Shown piece by piece: positions 31,739 to 42,409 of a DNA stretch of 64,000 nt. Positions within the stretch are counted from its first letter, which is position 1; every line of letters begins with the position of its first letter. This stretch comes from Histomonas meleagridis. Its lineage: Eukaryota > Parabasalia > Tritrichomonadida > Dientamoebidae. The stretch covers positions 124,001 through 188,000 of the forward strand of contig WSYJ01000163.1 of NCBI GenBank assembly GCA_020186115.1, read 5' to 3'. The position numbers and the translations under genes were made by a program. The notes below the pieces were generated by a model. That model saw only the letters and a list, made by a program, of their open reading frames with translations, was not told the DNA's origin and did no database searches.

Positions 31739-33366
31739 TTAATAACCATCTGGTGTACCATTAGCATGGTATTTCAAACCATTGTGTAAATCTAATGTAA
31801 AATAAGTATCACGACAAATGAATAATTGTGGTGGAGGTGGATGATTTCCTGCATCATCAACATTATAATAAGTATCATTAGCTTGAGTATAAATAGGTTG
31901 ACCTTTAATTTGTATTGGTATATTTTGACCATTAGAATCTAAACCATCAAATACGTAACCACCACGTGAACGTTCACATTGTATATTAAGCATAAATGAA
32001 GTAGCATCACTTAATGTATTATTATATCTAGTACCATTTGAAGCATTTCTATCCATAGTTAAAGAATCTTCAAATTCTTTAGTACATTGTATACCACCAT
32101 CTAAATCAGAAGCAACTAATTGATATTGTAAAAATCTAGCACCTAAAGTAGAAACAGGTTCATCAGGATAATTTTGACCTGCAATAGTTAATTGAACATT
32201 ATTATAAATAGGATTATCGAAACAAGTATAATCATTAGCATGTTTTGGAAATACAACTGTAATAGTTGTAACATTAAATAAAGGCATATTAATAGTAGAT
32301 TGTATACCAGATTCAGTAGCAGCTAAAGCAAATGCATTATAATCTAATTGTTGTGAAGGAATTAATAAACCTCCAGGTTGTTGAAGTATTTGAGCTATTT
32401 GATTTAAAGTTTCTTCTTTAACTCCAAAACCATACATATTAGATTTACATGAAACTACTGTTAAACCTGTACAATATAAAGAAACATTCTCAGATGCAGT
32501 ATCAATAGTATGATTAGTTTCAGTATCACATTTAAATGTAGTAGTTATATTAGCAGAATTACCTATTTGAGTAAAACCATGAGTAAATAAAGGTAAATTA
32601 TTAAATGTAGCATTAATAGAAGAATCTTCTAAAAAATTCTTTAACTTCTTTAATTTTACGTGGATCTACTTGACACCATACTAAACCATTTTGTTTAACA
32701 TAAAACTTTAATTCAATATCACCAACTAATCTATTTGGATATAAATCAAATGCTTGTAAAGCTAATATATCTTCAAATGGAAGATTCATTTCAAATTCGA
32801 TATCATGTTTATTTCCATCTGCAATTGTATTTAAATCAACATAAGTACCACAAACAGATTGAGAATATTCTGAAACATTTTCATATAAAGAATGTGTATA
32901 TTTTCTAGTTTTCTTTTCAGCATAAGGTTTAATTGTAGAATAACAATAACCTTCACGACAACATTCATTTTGTTGATAACCCAGTAGAAATATTATTAGA
33001 CATAATTTGTAATTGATCTAATAATTGATTAGAACTCTTAAAACCTATAAATATTTTAACTAAATTTTCTGGATCTGTTAAATTACCAGATGAAATAGCT
33101 TTTGATAATTGTACAGTTATTCTAATTTTAAAATTAATAAAACCTTCAGTTATTTGTGAAACCATATGATCACCATGAGTAATTCTTAATCTAGTTTCTT
33201 GAGATTGATTAAAAGGTGCATTTTGATCATGACAATCTTCAGTTCTTAAAATAAAAGAACGAGTACCATCATTTTTAGCAATTAAATCTTTAAGACGATC
33301 AAAATAAGCTCCAACATTACCTTGATCATTTTGTTCATTTTTAGATTGCGTATTATTATAATACAT
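31739..33366 (-). pseudogene. Maverick major capsid protein, two frameshifts
   Basis: Reads from MYYNNTQSKNEQ at 33,366 to the C-terminus at 31,739 (GLKYHANGTPDGY). Frame breaks lie near 32,980 (an extra base relative to the copy at 47-48 kb) and near 32,635 (A-run). Total about 540 residues. Its place next to the small basic proteins, its size and its beta-rich sequence fit the double-jelly-roll capsid of Polintons; identity rests on gene order and on conservation between copies rather than on a catalytic motif. Indicative segments: RSFILRTEDCHDQNAPF, FEDILALQAFDLYPNR, CERSRGGYVFDGLDSNG. The start is preceded by TCATTTTTATTA. Confidence 0.75.
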
Positions 33367-33400
33367 TAATAAAAATGAAAAATATTTTTCATAATTTTTA

Positions 33401-33685
33401 ATGGCGTGGGGGTTGTGGAATAAATTTAAAAACGGTATAAAGAAAATAGGACCTTTACTTAAAAAAGTGAAAGAAGGATTCGCAAAAATTAGTCCGCATA
33501 TTGCAAAAGGTTATGAATTTGCAAAACAACATAAAGAAGATATTAAAAAGATAGGACCTTTAAAGAAATTACCTGTAGATAAAATATTTGAAGTAGGTGA
33601 TAGAATAGCTCCTATATTTAAATCAGTAGGTATGGAAGCAAATGATAAGAGCTTTTCTAATTTACATTATGCATTTTATAAATAA
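33401..33685 (+). CDS. Small basic protein, MAWGLWNK family, paralogue 1
   Basis: A 94-residue lysine-rich protein starting MAWGLWNKFKNGIKK, then repeating IGPL/KKL-type amphipathic segments and ending DKSFSNLHYAFYK. It shares its start block with the next gene. Divergent from the capsid gene with a 34-bp spacer. A basic, amphipathic minor virion component, perhaps membrane-active or DNA-condensing as adenovirus core peptides are, is a reasonable guess; no family match is claimed. Confidence 0.7.
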   Translation: MAWGLWNKFKNGIKKIGPLLKKVKEGFAKISPHIAKGYEFAKQHKEDIKKIGPLKKLPVDKIFEVGDRIAPIFKSVGMEANDKSFSNLHYAFYK

Positions 33686-33716
33686 AGAAATAAAATATTT
33701 ATTTTTATTATTATTT

Positions 33717-33986
33717 ATGGCGTGGGGTTTTTGGAACAAAATTAAAAACGGATTTAAAAAAGCTGGTGCTTGGATTAAAAATAAAATTATTAAACCAGTC
33801 GGTAGATTTATTGGAAATGTTTGGAATAAAGTAGCTAAACCTGTTGTAAATACAGTAGGTAAAATACCTGGAATTGAAAATTTACCTGGTCATGCAGGTG
33901 CTATTGCAAAAGGAATTAAAATAGCAGATAAATTCTCACCTGTGATAGATGGTGTAGCTAATGCACTAGTTGGACAAAAGAAATAA
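33717..33986 (+). CDS. Small basic protein, MAWGFWNK family, paralogue 2
   Basis: Eighty-nine residues from the ATG within MAWGFWNKIKNGFKKAG; an earlier in-frame ATG at 33,642 overlaps the previous gene and is not preferred. The middle is amphipathic (KNKIIKPVGRFIGNVWNKV) and the end Gly/Ala-rich (LPGHAGAIAKGIKIAD). Nearly identical to the copy at 48,557-48,826, so it is under constraint or recently duplicated. The pattern of an amphipathic N-terminal helix followed by a Gly/Ala-rich tract is like membrane-lytic minor capsid proteins (inference). Confidence 0.8.
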   Translation: MAWGFWNKIKNGFKKAGAWIKNKIIKPVGRFIGNVWNKVAKPVVNTVGKIPGIENLPGHAGAIAKGIKIADKFSPVIDGVANALVGQKK

Positions 33987-34010
33987 TAAAATATTATTTA
34001 TATATATTGT

Positions 34011-34103
34011 TTTGAATTTTTGAAACTAAAATATACCAAATCCCAGGCGTCCTTAAAGGACGCCTGCGTCCAATTTGGTATATTTTAGTTTCAAAAATTC
34101 AAA
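34011..34103. repeat. 93-nt near-perfect palindrome
   Basis: Arms of 31 nt (starting TTTGAATTTTTGAAACTAAA) with inner stem AGGCGTCC/GGACGCCT. It sits between the stop of paralogue 2 and the start of the next small gene. An identical copy is at 48,855-48,947 and a degraded one at 49,429-49,500. Confidence 0.93.
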
Positions 34104-34136
34104 GTAATTTTGTTAAAATTTAAATCATTTTTATAA

Positions 34137-34343
34137 ATGTCGAATTATAAACCTGAGGTTATAGAAACCTATTACAACAAAAATAGGTTAGATATTCCTG
34201 AAATTAGAAATTTAAAAGATATAGAAAAACAGAGAAGAGTGTCATTTACAAATGCAATTATATTTGAACAACCAATACCATTTTCAGCTTTAAGACAAAA
34301 TAGTGAAATATATGTTATACCTTATGAAAAAGAAAATAAATAA
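34137..34343 (+). CDS. Small unknown Maverick protein ending IYVIPYEKENK
   Basis: A 68-residue protein (MSNYKPEVIETYYNKNRL...). The C-terminal block RQNSEIYVIPYEKENK is shared with the copies at 48,981 and 49,538, the last of which differs strongly upstream, so the tail is the conserved part. TCATTTTTATAA precedes the ATG. Tail-to-tail overlap of 29 bp with the next gene. Confidence 0.75.
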   Translation: MSNYKPEVIETYYNKNRLDIPEIRNLKDIEKQRRVSFTNAIIFEQPIPFSALRQNSEIYVIPYEKENK

Positions 34344-34533
34344 AATAAACATTATTTATTTGTTTATTTAATTCTTTAACATTTTGTTCTACTGACCATA
34401 ATGAAGAAAAAACATTAGTAACATAAATTGTCTTTTTCGTATTGCTTTGAGCATTGTCAACAGGTGAAGTGTTAAAATTATTGAAATAATCATTATAGAA
34501 ATCAAATGTAAAAAGAAATTCATCATCAGACAT
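34315..34533 (-). CDS. Small unknown Maverick protein (MSDDEF family)
   Basis: A 72-residue protein: acidic aromatic N-terminus (MSDDEFLFTFDFYNDYF), then NVFSSLWSVEQNVKEL. TCACTTCATT is 6 bp before the ATG. The copy at 49,159-49,377 has the same protein sequence but lacks the ATG. Confidence 0.75.
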   Translation of the reverse strand: MSDDEFLFTFDFYNDYFNNFNTSPVDNAQSNTKKTIYVTNVFSSLWSVEQNVKELNKQINNVYFIYFLFHKV

Positions 34534-34539
34534 TAAAAA

Positions 34540-34549
34540 AATGAAGTGA
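34540..34549 (-). promoter_or_regulatory. TCACTTCATT initiator-like motif
   Basis: Minus-strand motif 6 bp upstream of the MSDDEF-family start codon. Confidence 0.55.
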
Positions 34550-34563
34550 TTATTGTTTTTTAT

Positions 34564-35035
34564 TCAAACTAGAGCTTTAAAATTATCAGGATCGATTGAA
34601 TTCATGTCAAATACTGTTTGGAATTCATTATTATCAGGTATTTTATTTGAAATGAGTATATTATTAACTTCAGTGTTCGTTGATTCATATAGAAATGCAT
34701 GATACCATCTTCCAAAATTACTCTCTAATAGAGTTAAATGAATCTCTAAATAATGAATATTATTAGTAAGTGGTGGCTTTTTGTTATCAGTTATTGGTAC
34801 TGAAACTTTGATATTTCTTTGTTTGAAGAATTCGATCAACTCTTTATGAACAAAATAAAAATCTTGGAAATTTCTATGTTTGATGATCATGCCAATTGGC
34901 TTGATTATAAAATTGTTAAAATTACCAAGTTTGTCATCTTTGGGTTCAAAAAAATAAAGCAACCGCTGTAGCATCTGGATCTTTTTCTTTCATAAAATCT
35001 GCAAGTTTTGTAACTGAATAGTAATCTGTATTCAT
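34564..35035 (-). pseudogene. Unknown Maverick protein next to right TIR, one frameshift
   Basis: About 157 residues from ATG at 35,035 (MNTDYYSVTKLADFM), with a single-base indel in a T7 run near 34,955. After it, the frame reads KLGNFNNFIIKPIGMII, VPITDNKKPPLTNN and SNFGRWYHAFLYES to TGA. Copies: 49,982-50,453 (frameshifted) and a 47-residue short form at 54,658-54,801. All share the KDPDAxAVALFF block. No family recognised. TCACTTCACT lies 4 bp upstream of the start. Confidence 0.7.
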
Positions 35036-35039
35036 AAAG

Positions 35040-35049
35040 AGTGAAGTGA
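35040..35049 (-). promoter_or_regulatory. TCACTTCACT initiator-like motif
   Basis: Minus-strand motif 4 bp before the ATG of the TIR-proximal gene. Confidence 0.55.
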
Positions 35050-35083
35050 TGATGTGACATTTTTAAAATTGTGTATTCTGACC

Positions 35084-35573
35084 ATTCGTTTATAAAAATA
35101 AAGTTTGCCATGCGACCAAACAATATAACCGTCGCTTTTTGACTACAAACCTCTGACCAAAGATAAATTGAATAGGATAAATGTCCGGCCAAACATAACC
35201 GGGGACATTTTGTGCTGGTTATACGAGGTTTTTGATAGGTTTATGCGAAAAGTGGCATAAAAAGTGCTATCGTCCCTATGAAAAAGTTTCGCGTTCTCTC
35301 AAAATTGAATGCTCATTCAAATTTTCTATCGAATTGTATAACTCACAAAAATCATTTTGATTTTTGTTGCGAGCGGAGCGAGCACACTCGGGGGATTGAA
35401 GGGGTCTGAGACCTCCGGAGGTGCCCTTCGGACCCCTCCGGGGGTCGAAGACCCCGGAAATCCCCCCAGTGAAAAGTAAAGGTCGGGAATAATCACGAGG
35501 ACCCCAGGGGCCCCGCCGGAGGCGGGGCCCCTAGGGTCCTCGTGATCATTCCCGACCGCATTATATATATACC
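35084..35573. repeat. Maverick copy 1 right terminal inverted repeat
   Basis: Inverted counterpart of 16,918-17,371, with an extra AT-rich segment of about 35 bp near 35,160-35,200. Contains the matching 77-nt hairpin at 35,481-35,557 and the CGAGCGGAGCGAGCACACTC block. Confidence 0.93.
35481..35557. repeat. 77-nt GC-rich hairpin in right TIR
   Basis: Same length and design as the left hairpin: outer arms GGTCGGGAAT.../...ATTCCCGACC, inner stem GCCCCGCC/GGCGGGGC. Starts 16 bp from the right tip. Confidence 0.92.
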
Positions 35574-35694
35574 AATATCAAGATTCTATAAAAAACACAG
35601 TTTCACAAGAAAAAATTAGAAATTATCTTCACGATTTATATATAATAATTTAAGAAAATATAATTTTAATAGAAATATCTTTAACATGAAGTAA

Positions 35695-36612
35695 TGAACG
35701 ATTTGTATTATTCCAACTCGGTAATGATAAAAAGCCAATAATATGATTTTCATCCGACTTTATTATTTCTTGTGTTGATAACAGCATAATTATTGGAATT
35801 GATGGCACTTTTTACTCATCGCCAATTGATTATTCTCAATTATTAATATTTAGATATAAGACAAGTATTATGAACATTCCCTTATAATACTTATTATTAC
35901 CTGATATAAATGAAGCAACATATATTTATGCATTCCAAACTTTTAAAAATAGTTTACAAAAATTCGGTAACGGTTTCGAGGATGACGTTAAATTAATCTG
36001 CGATTTTGAAGCAGCAGAAATCAATGCAATAAAAGAAGTTTCCATTATAAAATCAAATTCACTACAATTGTTACTTTCATTATACTCAAGCAGGATTTAA
36101 TCAAAACAATTAATATTTTACCAAGAATTCCGAAAAAAAGTCCTGTCATATCATTGAATTTTCACTTGAAATTGAATGCATTGATGGAAGCATGCAGAAG
36201 TTTATTAAATACTTCATTAAAACTTTTTATAGAAAATATTCTAACGATTATTGGAATTCTGAAGGCAAACCCAGAAGTGACATTTTGACAAATAATATTA
36301 ACGAAAATTTCAATAGAAAAATCAGTAATTCAATTGGGAAATATCCAAATATCTCACAATTTTTCACAACCATTCAAAAACTGGAAAATGGAATGAAAAA
36401 CAAATATAACAATTTGAAAGTCAACCTTGCATTAATTTCAGATAAGATACTTTCCGGTCGAGTTATGAAAAATATTTTGTACATCAAATTAATTTTTTGA
36501 AAAAAACGAAGTTTTTTATAATGCATTAAAAATTCAAGATGACGAAAATTTTGATCTGAAACCATTACCAGATCCCATACCTTTTATAAAATTAGCTTTT
36601 ACAATAAAAATA
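35695..36612 (+). pseudogene. MULE-type transposase remnant
   Basis: Several frames with MULE signatures in order: IGIDGTFYSSPIDYSQLL (first Asp), LICDFEAAEINAIKEV (second Asp), then RSDILTNNINENFNRKIS (the segment that holds the third acidic residue and the downstream helix). Multiple stops and shifts. It lies immediately right of Maverick copy 1 but was probably there before, because the Maverick target duplication is clean. No terminal repeats identified. Confidence 0.75.
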
Positions 36613-38718
<2,106 letters not shown>

Positions 38719-38762
38719 AATAAAAAACAACTAAAATTTATTATAATATATTTTTATTAAAA

Positions 38763-39140
38763 TTATACAAGAAAAATATCGGCTTCTTCTAACTGTTCTC
38801 TCATTCTTGTTATTAAATCGAATTTAATTTTTTTTAAATTTAGAAAACCCTCGTTCTGCTGATACCTCTGTTGCTCGAATAGTTAGAAGAAGTGAGCAAA
38901 TTATTGAAAAAGGTTTCCAACCATTGTCAGATTAAAGAAATTAGAAATATCTATGTGTTTCGAAATTTCTTTGTGGTTGTAATGGTAAATTATTAATATC
39001 TTCTGTAAACCAATAAATTAACTTTTCACGTACGGAATTAATAACCATTTTTTCATATTTAAACATTTCAGCAATATTAATTGTTCTTTCGAGCAATGCC
39101 CCTTTTCAATACACTTTTGAATAAAATTATACATATAAGC
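38763..39140 (-). pseudogene. hAT transposase C-terminal remnant
   Basis: Minus-strand frame ending LLLTIRATEVSAERGFSKF and KKIKFDLITRMREQLEE matches the hAT dimerisation domain (the SAERxFSxLKxIK block). A second segment upstream (GALLERTINIAEMFKYEKM) is in a different frame. Further scraps run to about 40,060, including a possible Cys/His BED-like start (LKLCLNKHMSKN). Heavily decayed. Confidence 0.65.
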
Positions 39141-40488
39141 ACTAGTAGCATAATTAAGTGATAAATACAATTTTGAAATCAAAGAACAAAATTCCAAATA
39201 TTAATTTGAATCTCCCAATTGAAATTTGAATTGAAATACACAATTTCCCCCACTGTCGCATTCAATTTCTCCCATTTACCATCCAATTATCCCCATATTC
39301 TCCCACTTTTCTCTCACCCATTGAAACCCATTCTCCCACTCAGAAAATTGAGAGCTCGCGAATAATTCTTGAATGTATTAGATGTATACATGGTAAATCA
39401 TCAATGCAATTACAATTGTATGAATTAATAAATAAATGATTGGGAATTGATAAATGTTGTTCATATCGATATCGAATAATATCAGCAAATTTTTCTAAAA
39501 GTGGACCGTTATATATCTCATGACCTAAATCATTATGTTGTATTTTTTAATTATTTTTTATTTATATCTTTGAACCTCTAATAAAAATCTTGATAATATC
39601 TAACCAAAGGTAATATTTTATCATCTGTCCAATATTTCGCATGACCAAATGTACCTTCCAACGCATTTTATTTTTGTATATATATATAATAAAATTTGCA
39701 TCACACTAATTTTTTTCTTGATATCTATGCGATTTACACTTATACTTTATATATAAAGTTTGATTTCAATTATAATGTGAATCAACACATGTAAATGGGC
39801 AATTAAATGAAATTGGTTTGTCTTTAATTTAAATCTGGTTGAAATTGTTCAATTTTCGTGTCTATTATTGAATTAAGATAATTAATAAAAATATCAGGTG
39901 TTGGCATAAGTTGTTGAGTATTGTTTTGTTGTTTATTTATTTGTGAATCATATGTTGTGAAATCATTAAATTCGAATTTTTACTCATGTGCTTATTCAAA
40001 CATAATTTTAGTTGACTGATATTAGTTGTGTTTTGTTCCTTTAATGGAACGAAGGCGGATAATATGCAATTATAAATTGAATCCTCCATTCACATGTGGA
40101 CAACTGATTGGACGGTTATATGGCGCCAAATATTTTGACATGTATGTCACTTTTTTCAGGGAAAATCAGATTGCCCTGTTCGCAACATGATTGGGAAAAT
40201 TTGGTTATTGTGAAAATTTTGCAATACTTGATGACAACCTCTTTGCTGAGTTAACGGAAAATTTGCTCATTTCATAATCTAACTCTTCGTATAAATGGAT
40301 CCAAATAGTACCACCCACAAGAGCCAAAAATTATTTTAATATTTTATTAAAAAAAATCAATGTAATCGATGTGTGAAAACCAAAGCTTTATACACAGTTT
40401 TGCTTTAACCAAAAACACTTCAGAACCAATTTGAATTTTTACACACATTTATTAAATTTTTGGAGTGCTTTCTTAACAATTTATCAAG
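39141..40488. other. Decayed hAT 5' region and intergenic DNA
   Basis: Contains scattered minus-strand hAT-like scraps and, at about 39,245-39,345, an unusual pyrimidine-rich block with TCTCCCA/TTCTCCCACT repeated several times. GGCGCC occurs within TATGGCGCCAAAT at about 40,121, also near 37,722. No intact gene. Confidence 0.45.
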
Positions 40489-41379
40489 TCATTTTTTTAT
40501 GCGCGTTTTCCATTTGCATGGCTCAATATCCTCTTCTGTGCAACCTTGTCGAAATCTATGCTCGGAATGCACCAGCAAACGCACGTTTTCGAAGTCTACA
40601 CCTGTTAGGTCTATATCAGGCGGACAGTATTTGATCACATCGCCAGCACCAATTTCGAAAAATCCATGAGATGGGAAGTTGCCTTGCTGATGGAAAAGAG
40701 ACCCATCAATAGACTTTATTCCCAAAAGACTGGCAAAAATTATTTTATCAACGCGTAATATATATGGCGTCAACCAAGTAACACCAGCAAATTTGGAGAA
40801 TACGGGTGATAACTCACTCAGCTTGAGCGCATTAAATAGTTTGTGTGAGAATTTACTGTTGGCGTTGCTCTTTTTCTGGAAAAAATTTGTTACAATATCA
40901 CCAAATGTTATAACGCGATCAGCCCAAAGGGAAGAAGGAATAAAACCTAAGGCATGAGGATTGAGGGTGAGATTTGAATCATTACAAGCTGCTAGAAACT
41001 CACAATATGATGCATACGGATCATCTATGGTGTGATATAGAACTTGCTGTGGTAAGACAAATTCTCTTGTAAGTCGTTGGACTTGTGAAACTGGATTTAA
41101 ATCAAAAGAAGATAGTGCAATTGGTGGTTGTTCAATTGAACAAGTATTTTGTGTGGGAGAATTGACTATCCGCATTGGGGAGGAAACGGCCCGCCTGTGT
41201 TGTTGTGGAACATCTCGTGTGAAATTAGGATGATGATCAAAAGGATTATTAAATTTGAGAGATGAATCTTTATCAATTTCGTTCAAAGCAAGTGCAAAAG
41301 CATCTTCGAACTCACCGTTACTTTCATTATTTGGACCGAAAAATGAATCTGAAGAATGAAATGGATCCCAGCCCTTCAT
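40489..41379 (-). CDS. Initiator-binding-domain (IBD) transcription factor
   Basis: A 296-residue protein. Residues about 150-255 match the trichomonad initiator-binding domain: KFSHKLFNALKLSEL, then GVTWLTPYILRVDKIIF, then SLFHQQGNFPSHGF. IBD proteins such as IBP39 of Trichomonas bind the initiator element (TCA-Py-T/A) through a winged helix and recruit RNA polymerase II. The N-terminal 110 residues are low-complexity and likely flexible; the C-terminus is RFRQGCTEEDIEPCKW. The upstream region has TAACCGTCAAACG, a Myb-type site, within about 30 bp. This family appears restricted to parabasalids, so it is the best taxonomic marker here. Confidence 0.8.
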   Translation of the reverse strand: MKGWDPFHSSDSFFGPNNESNGEFEDAFALALNEIDKDSSLKFNNPFDHHPNFTRDVPQQHRRAVSSPMRIVNSPTQNTCSIEQPPIALSSFDLNPVSQVQRLTREFVLPQQVLYHTIDDPYASYCEFLAACNDSNLTLNPHALGFIPSSLWADRVITFGDIVTNFFQKKSNANSKFSHKLFNALKLSELSPVFSKFAGVTWLTPYILRVDKIIFASLLGIKSIDGSLFHQQGNFPSHGFFEIGAGDVIKYCPPDIDLTGVDFENVRLLVHSEHRFRQGCTEEDIEPCKWKTRIKK

Positions 41380-41484
41380 ATTGTCACTTTTTACTCATAA
41401 CCGTCAAACGATACACCACTTTTTATTCAATTTTTCCAAAAAAATCAAATAGAAACGAGCTGCGATTGTTTAGACAATAATACT

Positions 41485-42048
41485 TCAAAAAATGTTGCAG
41501 CATTTGCATTCTTTTTCTGGTGGAGGAGGAACAACAGTGTTGTTAAATTTTAAGTATTCTCTTATAGCAGTTTCCATAATTTCTTGAACATTAGCACCAG
41601 TTTTAGCAGAAGTTTCAAGAAACTGAGCTGAAAATTTATCCGCCAGAGCTTTTCCTTCTTCAAATTTAATTACACGATCATTTTCTAAGTCAATTTTATT
41701 TGCACATATAATACAGGGGAATTGATTAGAATCTTTGTACCTTTGGATGTTGTTATAAACTTTATTGACGTTGTCAAATGAAGCACGATCATTAATTGCA
41801 TAAACAATGATGAAACAATCTCTATCTCTATAAACTTGTGGGCCAACTGCTTCTGTTTCTTCCATTCCTGCTGTATCTAAAACATCGATTGAATATTGAT
41901 GGTTATTAAGTGAAATTGTTTTACTATAAGTGTCAGATATAGTTGGCTCGTATTCTTCCTGAAATGTATTTTTGATAAAACGAACTGTTAAACAACTTTT
42001 CCCTACAGCACCTAAACCAAGTACAACAACTTTAATTGTCGTGGCCAT
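41485..42048 (-). CDS. Ras-like small GTPase with substitutions at Gly13 and Gln61 positions
   Basis: A 187-residue GTPase. P-loop GLGAVGKS (residues 11-18), effector region EYEPTISDTY, DTAGMEE (58-64), ANKID (116-120), TSAK (146-149), and a C-terminal prenylation box CNIF after CKC. Compared with Ras, the equivalent of Gly13 is Ala and of catalytic Gln61 is Met. Gln61 changes usually slow GTP hydrolysis, so this GTPase may be long-lived in the active form or depend on a GAP that supplies the residue, as with Rap. The double Cys before the CAAX could be palmitoylated. A Myb-like CCAACGG site lies about 60 bp upstream of the start. Confidence 0.95.
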   Translation of the reverse strand: MATTIKVVVLGLGAVGKSCLTVRFIKNTFQEEYEPTISDTYSKTISLNNHQYSIDVLDTAGMEETEAVGPQVYRDRDCFIIVYAINDRASFDNVNKVYNNIQRYKDSNQFPCIICANKIDLENDRVIKFEEGKALADKFSAQFLETSAKTGANVQEIMETAIREYLKFNNTVVPPPPEKECKCCNIF

Positions 42049-42409
42049 TGTTCGAAGAATTGCAGTTTTTTGACAAAAACCAAAACTTTTTTAATTAAAT
42101 CCAACGGTTTTAAAAACTTTAATAATCAATTAAATTTGATGATGATTCCTTATGATCAAAAATAAACTTATTTATAATTTTATGGATAAGTTTTTTGTAA
42201 AATTATGGAACAAAAATAATGTTGTTATGGTTAGATATTTAAATGAACACTTGTTGTGGCACTTTTCGATCGGCCTAAAATCACGTTCAAAAAGTGAAAC
42301 CGATACTGCCGATTTTTTTCCAGTTTACTCGAACAAAAAGTTACATTATTTAAACGGTCGTTTGACAAGGATATTCACCGTTTAACCGTCGAAACAAATT
42401 TTACAAATA

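Larger units (their letters stand above)
16918..35573. mobile_element. Maverick/Polinton copy 1, full length with TSD
   Basis: An 18.66-kb self-synthesizing DNA transposon. Ends read GGTAGGTATATAATGCGG (left) and, reversed, GGTATATATATAATGCGG (right), two differences in 18. Both are flanked by AATATC (16,912-16,917 and 35,574-35,579), a 6-bp target duplication as expected for Mavericks. Gene order: small unknown, fibre-like protein, integrase, two unknown genes, ATPase, unknown small gene, chromodomain gene, PolB, major capsid, two small basic proteins, three small genes, right TIR. I did not recognise the adenovirus-like cysteine protease found in many Polintons. Several genes have single-base indels in homopolymers. 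Confidence 0.95.

Noticed and set aside
33642-33716. Upstream in-frame ATG for the MAWGFWNK gene
   Set aside because: It overlaps the end of the previous gene, and paralogues begin at MxWGxWNK, so the later ATG is preferred.
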